Below are positions 41,589 through 50,734 of a stretch of DNA of 64,000 bases, one piece after another. The first letter of the stretch is position 1. Every line of letters starts with the position of its first letter. The stretch is taken from NCBI GenBank assembly GCA_003151475.1, contig PLXQ01000065.1:28341-92340 (forward strand). The letters are read 5' to 3'. Under the pieces are notes generated by a model. It was not told where the DNA came from. It saw only the letters and a program-made list of their open reading frames with translations, and made no database searches. The DNA is from Acidimicrobiaceae bacterium (lineage in GTDB: Bacteria; Actinomycetota; Acidimicrobiia; Acidimicrobiales; UBA8190). A program made the position numbers and the translations under genes.

Positions 41589-42230
41589 TCAGCCGGGGGC
41601 CGCCCGGTGCCGGGCCCGCCTGCTGCTCACGACGACAGCCAGCGGCCACAGGGCCTGTGCGCCCGCCGCCGCACGCTCGGCCAGTCCCCGCTCGCCACCG
41701 TGAAGCTCGGCGGCGAACCACACCACCAGGCCCACGAGGACGACCGAGGCCGCCGCCGAGGGGCGGGCCGAGAGCAACGGTGGCGATGGCCGTGGGCGCC
41801 ACGCCAGGGCGGGCCAGGTGGCGAGGGCGGTGAAGGCCACGGTGGCGGCCACGGTGTGGGCCACCAAGTTTCCCCGGGCCGGTTGGGCGAAGGCGGCCAC
41901 CATCACGGTGGCGATGCCGCCGCCGGCGAGCACCAGCCGCCCGGTGCACCGGGCCGGTCGCAGGCCCAGAGCGGTGACGACATGGCATGCACCGAGGCCG
42001 GCCAGAGCCGACGTCATGATCCAGCGGTCGGTCGCTCCGTGGGCGGCCAGAGCGCTGATGGTGTCGCGCACGGGGTTGTAGCCCGGCGGCTGGCGCCACT
42101 GGGCCAACGTCCAACCGCCCACGAGCACCAGCGGAGCGGCGCCGGCGGACACCACCGCCCACCCCGCCACCGTTCCCCGGCTGTCCGACTTCACGGGCTG
42201 TCCCGAATCCACTGGCTGTCCCGCCTTCAC
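41589..42230 (-). CDS. DUF998-like membrane protein
   Basis: 213 residues from the GTG at 42230, which overlaps the stop codon of the preceding small membrane protein (GTGA). About six helices: VAGWAVVSAGAAPLVLVGG, a loop with YNPVRDTISALAAHG, MTSALAGLGACHVVTALGL, LVLAGGGIATVMVAAF and so on. YNPVRDTIS is the conserved outer loop of DUF998 proteins. Function unknown. Its first codons lie in an 18-bp triple repeat (VKAGQP, VDSGQP, VKSDSR). Confidence 0.75.
   Translation of the reverse strand: MKAGQPVDSGQPVKSDSRGTVAGWAVVSAGAAPLVLVGGWTLAQWRQPPGYNPVRDTISALAAHGATDRWIMTSALAGLGACHVVTALGLRPARCTGRLVLAGGGIATVMVAAFAQPARGNLVAHTVAATVAFTALATWPALAWRPRPSPPLLSARPSAAASVVLVGLVVWFAAELHGGERGLAERAAAGAQALWPLAVVVSSRRARHRAAPG
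42177..42230 (-). repeat. three 18-bp tandem units at a gene junction
   Basis: On the minus strand three 18-base units run from 42230 to 42177, each starting GTG and containing CGGGACAGCC or a close variant. The first unit begins at the stop codon of the small membrane protein gene; all three are read in frame at the start of the DUF998 gene. Units 1 and 2 are very similar; unit 3 is more changed. Confidence 0.6.
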
Positions 42231-42517
42231 AGGGCGGCCAACGTCACCACCCGGGCGGCCACCAGTGCGCAGACGCCCAGACCCAGGAGTCGTCGCCACG
42301 GGTTCACGCCCCGGAGCACCTCGTCGAGGGCCCACCAGCCGAGGCTGACCACGCCGATCCAGTCGATGGTGGTCCGGGCCGTCGTGCCGCCGGACACCAC
42401 CCGGTCGAGGACGACGGTGACGATGAAGAGCCAGAGCGCGATGTTCGGGAACTGGGCCACGGTGATCCGGCCCGTCCGGCGACTGCGGAAGAGCCAGTCG
42501 ACGAGTCGGGTGCCCAT
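42227..42517 (-). CDS. small membrane protein
   Basis: 96 residues from ATG 42517. Three hydrophobic segments: VAQFPNIALWLFIVTVVLD, TTIDWIGVVSLGWWALDEV and LLGLGVCALVAARVVTLA. The RGVNPWRRLLG motif lies between the last two. It resembles small actinobacterial membrane proteins of unknown role. It overlaps DUF998 by four bases and is divergent from the DMT transporter, so the two membrane genes likely form an operon. Confidence 0.7.
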   Translation of the reverse strand: MGTRLVDWLFRSRRTGRITVAQFPNIALWLFIVTVVLDRVVSGGTTARTTIDWIGVVSLGWWALDEVLRGVNPWRRLLGLGVCALVAARVVTLAAL

Positions 42518-42571
42518 GGTCTCAGCCTGCCCGATCACCGGCGGGGGCCGGGCATCGGGCAGGCTGTCGTC

Positions 42572-43492
42572 GTGGGGGTGCTCGTCGACGAGGGATTGAA
42601 GGTCTTTCACCACCCCATCGGGCTCAACGACGTCTCCATCGTCCTGCTCTCGATAGCCAGTGCCGCCGCCTACGGCATGGCGGCCGTCCTGCAGCACCAG
42701 GCGGCCGTGCGCGAGCCGCCGGAGCTCTCGGTGCGGGCCGGACTTCTCATCCGCCTGGCCCGCCGTCCGCTGTGGCTCGTCGGTAACGCCCTCGACGGCG
42801 TCGGCTATCTCTTTCAGTTCCTGGCCCTGCGCCAGGGATCGCTGCCACTGGTCGAGCCCCTTCTCGTGCTGAGCCTGGTCTTCGCTCTGCCCGCCGGCGC
42901 CTGGCTCGACCACCGGCGCATCCACGCGCCCGACATCGCCTCGACCGCCCTCATCGTGGCCGGCCTCGCCCTCTTTCTCGGCGTGGCCCGACCGGGCCCC
43001 GGCCATCCCCACGCATCGGCGGTGGCGTGGACGGTGCTGTCCGTCGTCATCGTCGTCGCCTGCGGTCTCGCCGTGTTGGGGGCGCGTCACGGTTCGCCGC
43101 GCCGCGCCGCGGTTCTCCTGGGCGCCGGTTCGGGCATGGCCTTCGGCTATGTAGCCGCCCTGACCGAGCGGACGGGCCACCTTCTCGACTTCGGGATTCT
43201 CCATGCGCTGAGCTCGTGGGAGCCCTACGCCATGGTCATCGGCGCCGCCGGGGCCCTGCTTCTCACCCAGAGCGCGTTCCACGCCGGCGCGCTGCGCTTC
43301 TCGCTGCCGACCTTGACCGTCTTCCAGCCGCTGGTGGCCGTCGTCATCGGCCTGGCGCTCTTCGGTGAGCATGTCGCCTCGAGCGGGCTGGCCCCGCTGG
43401 GCGAAGTCCTCGGTCTGGCCATGGTGACCTCCGGCGTCTTCGCCCTCACCGGTTCGTCGGTCATCGCAGCGGTGGGTCCGGCAGCGCCCTGA
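42572..43492 (+). CDS. DMT-superfamily membrane transporter
   Basis: 306 residues, GTG start. Nine or ten helices are visible in two similar halves: SIASAAAYGMAAVLQHQAAV, LWLVGNALDGVGYLFQFLAL, GSLPLVEPLLVLSLVFALP, IASTALIVAGLALFLGVA, and in the second half LLLTQSAFHAGALRFSLPTL and VFQPLVAVVIGLALFGEH. This layout is that of the drug/metabolite transporter fold, closest to NIPA-like or EamA-like actinobacterial proteins. Substrate unknown. The stop codon is next to an 18-bp tandem repeat. Confidence 0.8.
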   Translation: MGVLVDEGLKVFHHPIGLNDVSIVLLSIASAAAYGMAAVLQHQAAVREPPELSVRAGLLIRLARRPLWLVGNALDGVGYLFQFLALRQGSLPLVEPLLVLSLVFALPAGAWLDHRRIHAPDIASTALIVAGLALFLGVARPGPGHPHASAVAWTVLSVVIVVACGLAVLGARHGSPRRAAVLLGAGSGMAFGYVAALTERTGHLLDFGILHALSSWEPYAMVIGAAGALLLTQSAFHAGALRFSLPTLTVFQPLVAVVIGLALFGEHVASSGLAPLGEVLGLAMVTSGVFALTGSSVIAAVGPAAP

Positions 43493-43496
43493 AATA

Positions 43497-43547
43497 GGTT
43501 CCCGCCCTGAGCCCGGTTCCCGCCCTGAGCCCGGTTCCCGCCCTGGG
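43497..43547 (+). repeat. 18-bp tandem repeat between convergent genes
   Basis: GGTTCCCGCCCTGAGCCC occurs at 43497-43514 and exactly again at 43515-43532; a third copy (43533-43547) is partial. Each full unit contains a TGA. The repeat fills the 56-base gap between the DMT transporter stop codon and the transglutaminase stop codon. Confidence 0.75.
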
Positions 43548-43548
43548 T

Positions 43549-45564
43549 TCATCTCCCGCCCGACGTGGTGGCGAGGGCCTTGGCTACCCGGCGGCCGACC
43601 TCCCGGGCCCGCCCGGCGTCGTCGGTATCGGCGGGCTTCGACCCGTAGGCCGCCTTCTCCATGGCGTCGGCCAGCCAGGCGATGTCCTGCAAGACCTCCG
43701 ACATCTCCGGGTCGGGAATCTCCGAGCGAAGAAGCCGGGTGTGGTCGACGGGTGTCCGCCACGGGGGTCGCGCCATGTCCCGGCGGGCCAGGGCCCGGTC
43801 GATCCGTGTCCAGGCCATGAGCAGCTGCTCATCAGGGGTGAGGCGGCGCCGGCGCCGCCGACGGATCACGAGTGTCGTCGTCACCGCGATCAGGACCACG
43901 CCGACGGGAAGCGCCGCCCACCACGCGCCGGCACCGGAGGCGACCGCCGGCACCACCACCGGGTGGGCGGGGACGGGAAACGAGAGCCCCGGTAAAGAAC
44001 GCGGCAGCGTCGTGGGGGCGATGGGGTTCGGGTCTCCCACACCGCTCACCCCGATCACACCCGGGGGCGAGAGCTCGCCCGATGGACGCTCCGGTGTCGG
44101 TTCGAAGGAGATCCAGCTGCCGCCCAGGAGCACCTCGGGCCAAGCATGGGCGTCGATACCGCGCACCACCGTCTGACCGGCGCTGTCGCGCACGCCGGGT
44201 GTGAATCCCACGGCCACCCGGGTGGGGAGGCCCACGGCGCGCGCCAGCACCGCATAGGCGCCGGCGAACTGTTCGCACGACCCCGTGTGCGACGACATCA
44301 GGAACGTGATCAGGGTGGCCCCCGTGGGGCGCAGCGCGTAATGGAACAGCCGGGACCGGAACCAGTTGGTCAGCGCCTCGGCCTTCTCGAGCGGCGTCGA
44401 TGCCGACGCCGTGATGGACCGGGCCAGTTCGGCCACCGCCGGCGGGAGGCTCGGCAGTTGGGTGTCGACCACGTCGGGCGTCGACGGAGGCCCCGCCGCG
44501 GCCAGGGCCCCGCCGTTGCCGACGACCGTCTCGGGCACCGTCGCCGTGGCCGTGTAGTGCAGGCCCGGCGAGCTGGGCGTCGATGCCACGGCCCCCACGG
44601 CGGTGAGGGTGGCTTCCGAGACGCCGGTGGTCGAAGGTGGCACGGGCAGCAGCCTGCTCGAGAGGTTGTTCACGGTGATGCTGGCCGTGAACGTCCGGCC
44701 CCCCGGTGGCGGGCCCGACAGTGCCGGGGTCGACGTTCCCGCCAGCGCCGCCGCCGTGGCCGGATCCGGCACCCAGGTCTGGCCGGAGAGGACGGACAAC
44801 GAACCCACCTGCCAGTAGGTGGGCAGGGGGCTGACGGCGGTGAACAGCATCAGATCGGGGTCACGGATCTGGAAGGCGGTCAGCCGGGCCACCAGGGACA
44901 GCGCGGTCGGAGGTACCCCCGCCACCAGGGCCCCGCCCCCGGACGCCGGTCCCGTTGCCGTGACGAGGCTCACCACCACCACGGCGCCGAGCGTGGCCAC
45001 GGCCGTCACCGTTCCCAACAGCGCGCCCACCCGTTCGGCTGACCGGGCCACCATGAAACAGATACCGGCAACGGTGAGCGCCACGGCCAGGAGAGCGGCG
45101 CCCCCCGACGCTTGGGTGGCCGTCGAGGCGGCCAACAGAGCCAGGGCGGGCAGTAACCCCAGCGCGCCGGGCAACGCCCGGGTGCCGACACCGGCGACCC
45201 CGGCCACCAGCGCGCAGATCAGCACCACGCCGGGCCCGCCGGCCAGGGGGAAGTGGACGGGGCCCATGCTGCGCAGCGCGTGGTCGAGCACCCGGAGCGT
45301 CGTGACGCTGGGCAGACCGTGCCACCGGGCCCCCGCCGGGACGGAGATCCAGACGGCGGTGACGGCCACGGCGGCGGTGCCGGCGATGGCGGACCCGGCG
45401 GCGGAGAGGCGCCGGGAGAAGAGGGCGGTGACCGCCTCACCGACGATGGCGGTCACGACGACGCCCCGCCAGGCGGCCCCTGCCGTCGTCAGACGGCCCA
45501 CGGCGGCGGCCCCGATCAGGGCCACGGCGACCAAGGACAGCTCCCCGACCGTCCGCCGGCTCAT
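43549..45564 (-). CDS. transglutaminase-like membrane protein (TgpA type)
   Basis: 671 residues from ATG 45564, which overlaps the DUF58 stop codon. Seven helices occupy the first 215 residues (DUF3488-like). A periplasmic-type transglutaminase core follows, with the triad visible: Cys in SHTGSCEQFAGAYAVLARAV, His in GIDAHAWPEVLL and Asp/Glu in SWISFEPTP. A last helix (WAALPVGVVLIAVTTTLVI) and a cytoplasmic tail of about 120 residues (DUF4129-like) end it. In related bacteria this gene goes with MoxR and DUF58 genes, as here, and may process envelope proteins or peptides. Function not proven. Confidence 0.9.
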   Translation of the reverse strand: MSRRTVGELSLVAVALIGAAAVGRLTTAGAAWRGVVVTAIVGEAVTALFSRRLSAAGSAIAGTAAVAVTAVWISVPAGARWHGLPSVTTLRVLDHALRSMGPVHFPLAGGPGVVLICALVAGVAGVGTRALPGALGLLPALALLAASTATQASGGAALLAVALTVAGICFMVARSAERVGALLGTVTAVATLGAVVVVSLVTATGPASGGGALVAGVPPTALSLVARLTAFQIRDPDLMLFTAVSPLPTYWQVGSLSVLSGQTWVPDPATAAALAGTSTPALSGPPPGGRTFTASITVNNLSSRLLPVPPSTTGVSEATLTAVGAVASTPSSPGLHYTATATVPETVVGNGGALAAAGPPSTPDVVDTQLPSLPPAVAELARSITASASTPLEKAEALTNWFRSRLFHYALRPTGATLITFLMSSHTGSCEQFAGAYAVLARAVGLPTRVAVGFTPGVRDSAGQTVVRGIDAHAWPEVLLGGSWISFEPTPERPSGELSPPGVIGVSGVGDPNPIAPTTLPRSLPGLSFPVPAHPVVVPAVASGAGAWWAALPVGVVLIAVTTTLVIRRRRRRRLTPDEQLLMAWTRIDRALARRDMARPPWRTPVDHTRLLRSEIPDPEMSEVLQDIAWLADAMEKAAYGSKPADTDDAGRAREVGRRVAKALATTSGGR

Positions 45565-46655
45565 GAGCCGACCACGATCCGCTCCACGCCGTCGGGCAGG
45601 CTGCGCGCCCCCGTCGCCGTGGTGATGACGGTGCCGCCGCCCATGTCCTGATCGGCGCGCCACCGGCGCGGAAGCACGCCCGCCAGCAGCACCCGGGCCT
45701 CTTCCAGTCCGAGCGGCACGGGGGCCAGCGTGGCCGATGTTCCCGACATCGTGGACAGCTCGACCGTCGCCCCGTCTTCGTAGCAGCGCTCGAGAAGACC
45801 GTGGGCGCCCGCCAGCATGGTCTCGAAGTCGGCCCGCCGGTGCACCCCGGCCCGGTCGTCGAGCACCAGCCGCGTCCGCTGCCCCACCTCGGGGGCGAAC
45901 TGCCGGACGAACCAGGCGCCGTAGCGGGCCCGGGCCGGCCAGTGCAGGAGAGACAGCCTGTCCCCCGCCACGTAGGGCCGGATCCCGACCAGCTCCCCGG
46001 CGCCGTCGCGGCCGTGCTCGGGCAACGGCGCCGCCGGGCCGTCCGTCGGGGTGCCGCCGGTCTCGGCCGAGCGCCGGGGCGCACCGTCGGCGGCGGGATA
46101 GAACACAGCACAGACGGCCGGAATCACGGGCCCGGGGGCGCCGAAGAGGCCGAAGGGATCGAGAATCCAGCTGGGGCTCGGCGGCAGGTCGAAGACCCCC
46201 CGCCGGCCCGAGGGCACGGCGCCTACGAAGGTGGCGCTGTGCCGGGGCGCGAGGCCGGCCAGGCTGATCAGTCCCGAGGGGACGAGCCGGGGCAGTGGCG
46301 GCGCCGATGACTCCGTCCCCCGTCGGCGCCACTGCCGGCTGGGCCATCCGACCGATAGCGCCGGGGCGGGGCGCGCCGACCGGTTGGTCACCGCAATCCG
46401 CAGGCCGACGTCGCCACCCACCACGCTCATGGCCGGAGAGACAGAGGCGCTCACGGCCAAGGCGCTCCGCGCCCGTCGGGCCCGCAGCGACGCGGCGAAC
46501 GGCGCCACTGCCAGAGGCAACCCCACGGCCACGGTCAGCGCCGCCAGCTGCGCCGTGCCCGTGGACAGGGCCACCACCAGCAGGCCCAGAAAGACGCCGA
46601 GCGCCCCGACACCGCGGGCCGTGGGCCGCGGACGCGACGGCCGGTATCCGGTCAC
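45561..46655 (-). CDS. DUF58 domain protein
   Basis: 364 residues, GTG start overlapping the MoxR stop codon. Two N-terminal helices (GVGALGVFLGLLVVALS and AALTVAVGLPLAVAPFA) lead to a beta-domain and then the DUF58 core with GIRPYVAGDRLSLLHWPARA, the family hallmark, plus QFAPEVGQRTRLVLDDRAG resembling a von Willebrand A-like fold. Always linked with MoxR ATPases; probably a partner whose assembly MoxR assists. The middle gene of the operon. Confidence 0.9.
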   Translation of the reverse strand: MTGYRPSRPRPTARGVGALGVFLGLLVVALSTGTAQLAALTVAVGLPLAVAPFAASLRARRARSALAVSASVSPAMSVVGGDVGLRIAVTNRSARPAPALSVGWPSRQWRRRGTESSAPPLPRLVPSGLISLAGLAPRHSATFVGAVPSGRRGVFDLPPSPSWILDPFGLFGAPGPVIPAVCAVFYPAADGAPRRSAETGGTPTDGPAAPLPEHGRDGAGELVGIRPYVAGDRLSLLHWPARARYGAWFVRQFAPEVGQRTRLVLDDRAGVHRRADFETMLAGAHGLLERCYEDGATVELSTMSGTSATLAPVPLGLEEARVLLAGVLPRRWRADQDMGGGTVITTATGARSLPDGVERIVVGS

Positions 46656-47662
46656 CGCTCTTCGGCGTCTCCGCGCAGCGGCACGGGCAGCGTCCCGGCG
46701 ATGGCTCCCACCAAGGTCTCGCCTCCCTCTTCGCTCAGCTCGGCCGCCCGGTGCAGAGAGAGCCGGTGGCCCAGGACGGCGGCGGCGGCGTCCTGGACGT
46801 CGGCCGGGGAGAGATAGCTCCGGCCCGCCGCCACCGACAGCGCCGAGCCGGCGCGGACGAGCGCCCGCGCGGCGCGGGGCGAGGGTCCGACGGCCACCCC
46901 CGGATGGCTGTCGATGGCCTCGAGAAGATCGAGCACGTATCCCCGCACGGCCCCCGAGACATGCACGGATCGAACGGCCGCCATCAGGGCGTCGAGAGCT
47001 CCGGGGGAGACGGCGGCGGGAAGGACCCGGGCCCGCTCGGCCGGGTCGTCACCGGCGATCAGGCTGTCCATCTGCTCCCGCGAAGGACTGCCGATGGAGA
47101 CCCGGACGAGGAAGCGGTCGCGCTGGCCGTGCGGGAGTGGAGAGGTGCCGGCCGCGTCGTAGGGGTTCTGGGTGGCCAGGACGAAGAAGGGCCGGGGCAG
47201 CGGGTAGGTGGTCCCGTCCACCGTCACCTGGTGCTCCTCCATCGCTTCGAGCAGAGCCGACTGGGCCCGCGGGGAGGCCCGGTTGAGCTCGTCGGCCATC
47301 AGCACGTTGGTGAAGACGGGCCCGGGCCGGAAGGTGGGCCCGGCCGAGTCGGGACCGAGGACGGCGGCCCCGGTCACGTCGGCCGGCAGCAGATCGGCCG
47401 TGCACTGCAGCCGCCGGAAATTGAGCCCCAAAGCGCCGGCCAGGGACTTGGCCAGTGTCGTCTTGCCCAGCCCCGGGTGGTCCTCCACCAGCAGGTGCCC
47501 CCCGGCGGCCACGCAGCCGACGGTCAGCCTGATGGTCATGGGGGCGGCCAGGACGACCTGGCCCACCGCCCGCTCGATGGCCCCGAAGGTCTCGGTGGCC
47601 CCGGCCGGATCCGGTGCCGGCGAGGGATACGGGCTGGCCACGGTGCTGTTCACGGGCCGCAT
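46652..47662 (-). CDS. MoxR-family AAA+ ATPase
   Basis: 336 residues from ATG 47662 (a second ATG is at 47674). Walker A is EDHPGLGKTTLAKSLAG, Walker B is VLMADELNRASP, sensor 1 is FFVLATQNPYD and the Arg finger region is GQRDRFLVRV. The C-terminal lid (SPRAARALVRAGSALSV) completes it. MoxR proteins act as chaperone-like ATPases for metal- or envelope-linked complexes. Head of the MoxR-DUF58-transglutaminase operon, with overlaps of four bases at each junction. Confidence 0.92.
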   Translation of the reverse strand: MRPVNSTVASPYPSPAPDPAGATETFGAIERAVGQVVLAAPMTIRLTVGCVAAGGHLLVEDHPGLGKTTLAKSLAGALGLNFRRLQCTADLLPADVTGAAVLGPDSAGPTFRPGPVFTNVLMADELNRASPRAQSALLEAMEEHQVTVDGTTYPLPRPFFVLATQNPYDAAGTSPLPHGQRDRFLVRVSIGSPSREQMDSLIAGDDPAERARVLPAAVSPGALDALMAAVRSVHVSGAVRGYVLDLLEAIDSHPGVAVGPSPRAARALVRAGSALSVAAGRSYLSPADVQDAAAAVLGHRLSLHRAAELSEEGGETLVGAIAGTLPVPLRGDAEER

Positions 47663-47692
47663 GCTACGGCGCATCTCGCTCCCAGGGAGCCT

Positions 47693-47740
47693 GGCAGTCA
47701 CGGTCCGCCGGAGGCCGGCAATCACGGTCGGCCGGAGGCT
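47693..47740 (+). repeat. 24-bp tandem duplication before a start codon
   Basis: Two 24-base units, 47693-47716 and 47717-47740, match at 21 of 24 positions. Each contains GGTC.GCCGGAGG, so each copy carries a possible ribosome site. They lie just upstream of the ATG at 47747 and in the divergent gap to MoxR. Confidence 0.7.
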
Positions 47741-47746
47741 GGGAGA

Positions 47747-49867
47747 ATGGTGGCCGTGGCACGCAGCCGGTTCCGCTCGGTCCGCTTCGATCTCGAGGCC
47801 GCCGTGGTCGCGGCGCGGATCGTGGACAACGCCGGCGGGACCGCCGCCCCCGACCTTTTGGCCGCCGGCCTGGGCTACTCCGGCACCAACAACGGCACCT
47901 ACCTGACCCGGCTGGCCAACGCCCGGCTCTTCGGCCTCCTGGCGGGCCGGGGCGAACGGATCGAGCTCACCGACCGGGGGCGCCGGATCCTGGCCGGCGA
48001 AGAACCCGATTCCTCCGATGCCCGCCGCGAGGCCTTTCTCTCGGTGCCCCTTTTCCGCGCCGTGGTCGAGTCCCTGGCCCCCGGCGGGGCCCTGGGGGAC
48101 CGCTCGGAACTGGCGATGGCACTCACCCGGGAGTTCGGGGAGCCCGAGGACAAGGCTCCTCTGGTGGCGGCCAAGCTCCTCGACTCCGCCCGTCAGGCCG
48201 GCCTGACCCGACGGGGACCGGACGGGAACATCCAGCTCAGAGGCCTTCACCCGAGTTTTACCACTGTGGAAAACATCTCTCCCGACATGCCGGGAAGGCG
48301 AGGAGTAAAGTTTCGCCGCACCCGGTCAGGCGGTCGATCTCCCTCGGCCGCCCGGGAGCGGGGAGGCGACATGCACGACGACCAGATGTTCCTCGACGAG
48401 GGCCCCGAAGACAGCGCCCGGACCCGCAGCGGAGTCTCCCCCTGGCGCCGGGTGGGTGTGGTCGCCGCCGCCGTGGCCTGTCTGGCCCTGGTGGCCGTTC
48501 CCGTCAGCGTGGCCCTCACCGGTTCGAGCGCACCGACGGCCGCCCACCACCCGAAGACGACCGGCAAGTCGAAGACCCTCGGATCGGGCCCGGCCGAGCA
48601 CCAGGTTCTCGGAGCCCTGAGCGCCACCACCGACTCGGGCAGCTTCGACTTCGCCTACTCCCTGAAGACCACCCCGCCCACCCAGACCGTGCCGACGACG
48701 ACGTCCACCACCGTCTGCCACACGATGCAGGTCCCCGCCGGGTCCAACTTCTCGCCCCCCATGATGCCCAGCGGGGGCTCGGTGTCGGTGTCGTCCTCGG
48801 CGTCAGGCTCGGCGTCGGGGTCCGGCATCTACGGCGCGACGTCGACCGCTTCGGGGGCCCTCAAGGCCACCAGGGCGACGGCCACCACGAGCGGGAAAAA
48901 GGCGACCACCAAGGCCGGAGCGGTTTCCCAAGCGCCGGTCCCCATGAATCTCCCGCCCTCGGGTAGCGGCGGTACGCAGACGGTCACCGAGTGCAGCGGT
49001 GGCGGTCAGGTCACCAATCCCGGGACCCCGGTCAACGGAAGCGGCATCTCCAACACCAGTCCGCAGGCGACACTGATCGACGCCAACGTGGGATCGGGCG
49101 GGGGCGGCCTCAAGGTCTCGCTCCGGCTGAACAGCACCACCCTCTACGAGGACCTGGGCAACGCCCTCGAGACCGGCTTGGCGCCGCCTCCGAGCCAGGC
49201 CAATGCCCCCGGTCAACAGATCTCGGGCTTCGCCGGTATCACCGAGAGCACCATCGGGAACCGTGAAGGGGCCGTCGCCATGATCGGGCTGGCCAGCCCC
49301 ACCGGCTACCTCGACCTCTACCAGCAGGACATCAACGGGGCCACCCAGACCGGGACGTCCACGCTGAACGGTGTGCCTGTCACCGTCTACAAGGTGGCCG
49401 TCGACCCCACCCAGTTCGAGAGCAACCCCGCCATCACGCCCGAGGAAACGAAGGCGGCGACCGCCGCGGCCACGCTGCTTCATTCGGAGGGTTACACCGG
49501 CACCACCGACGAGATCTCGATCGACGCCTCGGGCTTCATCCGTGAAGTGAACGCGGTGGCCAATTTCTCCGACGGCGGCACGGTCGTCCTCGACCTCACC
49601 CTCACGAACTTCGGCTGCGCCGGAACCGTCCTCATGCCGGGACAGCAGGGGCCGAACGATCCGCCGTCGGGCTGCACGTCACCCGACACCGGTCAGCCGC
49701 CGACGGCACCCTCGTCGTCCACCACGCCGGCGCCGTCCCCGGACGCGTCGTCCACCACGACCACCACGCAGGTGCTCCCGACGGTTCCCCCCACGACGCC
49801 GGTGGCGTCCACCGACCCGAGCACGACGTCGACGACCACGGCGTCGACCACCACCTCGACGAGCTGA
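47747..49867 (+). CDS. long ORF: winged-helix-like region joined to membrane-anchored Thr-rich exported region
   Basis: 706 residues with no stop codon between two unlike halves. Residues 1-165 look like a small DNA-binding or adaptor protein (RFDLEAAVVAARIVDNAGG, GYSGTNNGTYLTRLANARLF, LTDRGRRILAGEEP). Residues 166-208 are a poor linker with intergenic-like base use. At 48371 an internal ATG has GGGAGG eight bases upstream and starts MHDDQMFLDEGPEDSAR, followed by one membrane helix (VGVVAAAVACLALVAVPVSV) and a 450-residue exported part with VPVTVYKVAVDPTQF, TDEISIDASGFIREV and a Thr/Ser/Pro tail, resembling LppX/LprG-like lipid-binding or LolA-like proteins. Two genes that lost a stop codon, or a true membrane-bound regulator, are both possible. 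The second start is likely used. Confidence 0.7.
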   Translation: MVAVARSRFRSVRFDLEAAVVAARIVDNAGGTAAPDLLAAGLGYSGTNNGTYLTRLANARLFGLLAGRGERIELTDRGRRILAGEEPDSSDARREAFLSVPLFRAVVESLAPGGALGDRSELAMALTREFGEPEDKAPLVAAKLLDSARQAGLTRRGPDGNIQLRGLHPSFTTVENISPDMPGRRGVKFRRTRSGGRSPSAARERGGDMHDDQMFLDEGPEDSARTRSGVSPWRRVGVVAAAVACLALVAVPVSVALTGSSAPTAAHHPKTTGKSKTLGSGPAEHQVLGALSATTDSGSFDFAYSLKTTPPTQTVPTTTSTTVCHTMQVPAGSNFSPPMMPSGGSVSVSSSASGSASGSGIYGATSTASGALKATRATATTSGKKATTKAGAVSQAPVPMNLPPSGSGGTQTVTECSGGGQVTNPGTPVNGSGISNTSPQATLIDANVGSGGGGLKVSLRLNSTTLYEDLGNALETGLAPPPSQANAPGQQISGFAGITESTIGNREGAVAMIGLASPTGYLDLYQQDINGATQTGTSTLNGVPVTVYKVAVDPTQFESNPAITPEETKAATAAATLLHSEGYTGTTDEISIDASGFIREVNAVANFSDGGTVVLDLTLTNFGCAGTVLMPGQQGPNDPPSGCTSPDTGQPPTAPSSSTTPAPSPDASSTTTTTQVLPTVPPTTPVASTDPSTTSTTTASTTTSTS

Positions 49868-49914
49868 GCCGGTCGTCAGCCGGTGGCCGGTGGCCGGTGG
49901 CTGAGTCCGGTGAC

Positions 49915-50577
49915 TCAGGTGAGCGCGTACGGATGGTCGCGGTGCGGCCGGGCGAAGCGCATGTGCAGCGAGATGGCGCCGCTGGCCAGCGCGGCATAGA
50001 AGCACCACAACGAGGCGAAGCCGTCGGCCGTCAGCCGGGCCAGGATGACCACGGCCACCACGTTGGCCAGTCCGAAGACGACGATATCGCGGTAGCCCGA
50101 AAACAAAAGTGACCCGCAGGTGGCCACGATGTACAGCCCCACGACCACGAAGCCGTTTTTCAGGCCGATGCTGTAGGCGATGTGGAAGTGGCCGAGTTTC
50201 ACCGTGATCCCATTGCGCAGCATGGTGATGAGCAGCACGACGGCCACCCCCACGCCCAGTAAGAAGAAGGGCGTGATCAACCAACGCCTGCGGGCGGTGG
50301 ATTCGAGTCTCAAGATGGCCAGAGGCACCACGATGGGTACCACCACGAAGGCGATCACCAGGTAGATCCAGGTGGCGATTCGGGCGGCCAGGTGCGGAAC
50401 GTGGCCCTGGAGTCCCCACCACACCAACGACTCGTCGATCTGATGGGCCCCCAGCAGTACCGGCGTGGCCGCCAGGAGCAGATAGTTTCTCCGTCCCCGC
50501 AGATGCCGGCACGCGTCGACGCCGATCCCGGTGACGACGAGGCCGACGGCCAGGTCACCTTCGGGAGAGAAGCACAC
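49915..50577 (-). CDS. DUF6629-like membrane protein
   Basis: 220 residues from the GTG at 50577 (MCFSPEGDLAVGLVVTGIG). Seven membrane segments: VGLVVTGIGVDACRHL, LLLAATPVLLGAHQIDESLV, IATWIYLVIAFVVVPIVVPL, WLITPFFLLGVGVAVVLLIT and others. CFS at the start and GAHQ.DE.LVWWGL in helix 2-3 match the family I recall as DUF6629, common in actinobacteria. Function unknown. It is divergent from the beta-propeller gene. Confidence 0.72.
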   Translation of the reverse strand: MCFSPEGDLAVGLVVTGIGVDACRHLRGRRNYLLLAATPVLLGAHQIDESLVWWGLQGHVPHLAARIATWIYLVIAFVVVPIVVPLAILRLESTARRRWLITPFFLLGVGVAVVLLITMLRNGITVKLGHFHIAYSIGLKNGFVVVGLYIVATCGSLLFSGYRDIVVFGLANVVAVVILARLTADGFASLWCFYAALASGAISLHMRFARPHRDHPYALT

Positions 50578-50734
50578 ACCCGAAACGTAGTCCGGGTCGT
50601 CATGCTCAGATGACCGAGGCACCGGGCGGTAACGTGCGACAGTGCCGGACCGTGAGGAACTTACCCCCATCAGAGGCGCGGTCCGGGGCTCGGCTGATCT
50701 CGGCGTCACGCGTCGCTGACGATCGCGCCGCCGT

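Noticed and set aside
46295..47746. Extension of the 47747-49867 ORF far upstream
   Set aside because: It would overlap the MoxR gene on the other strand and has shadow-type composition; ATG 47747 is the sensible start.
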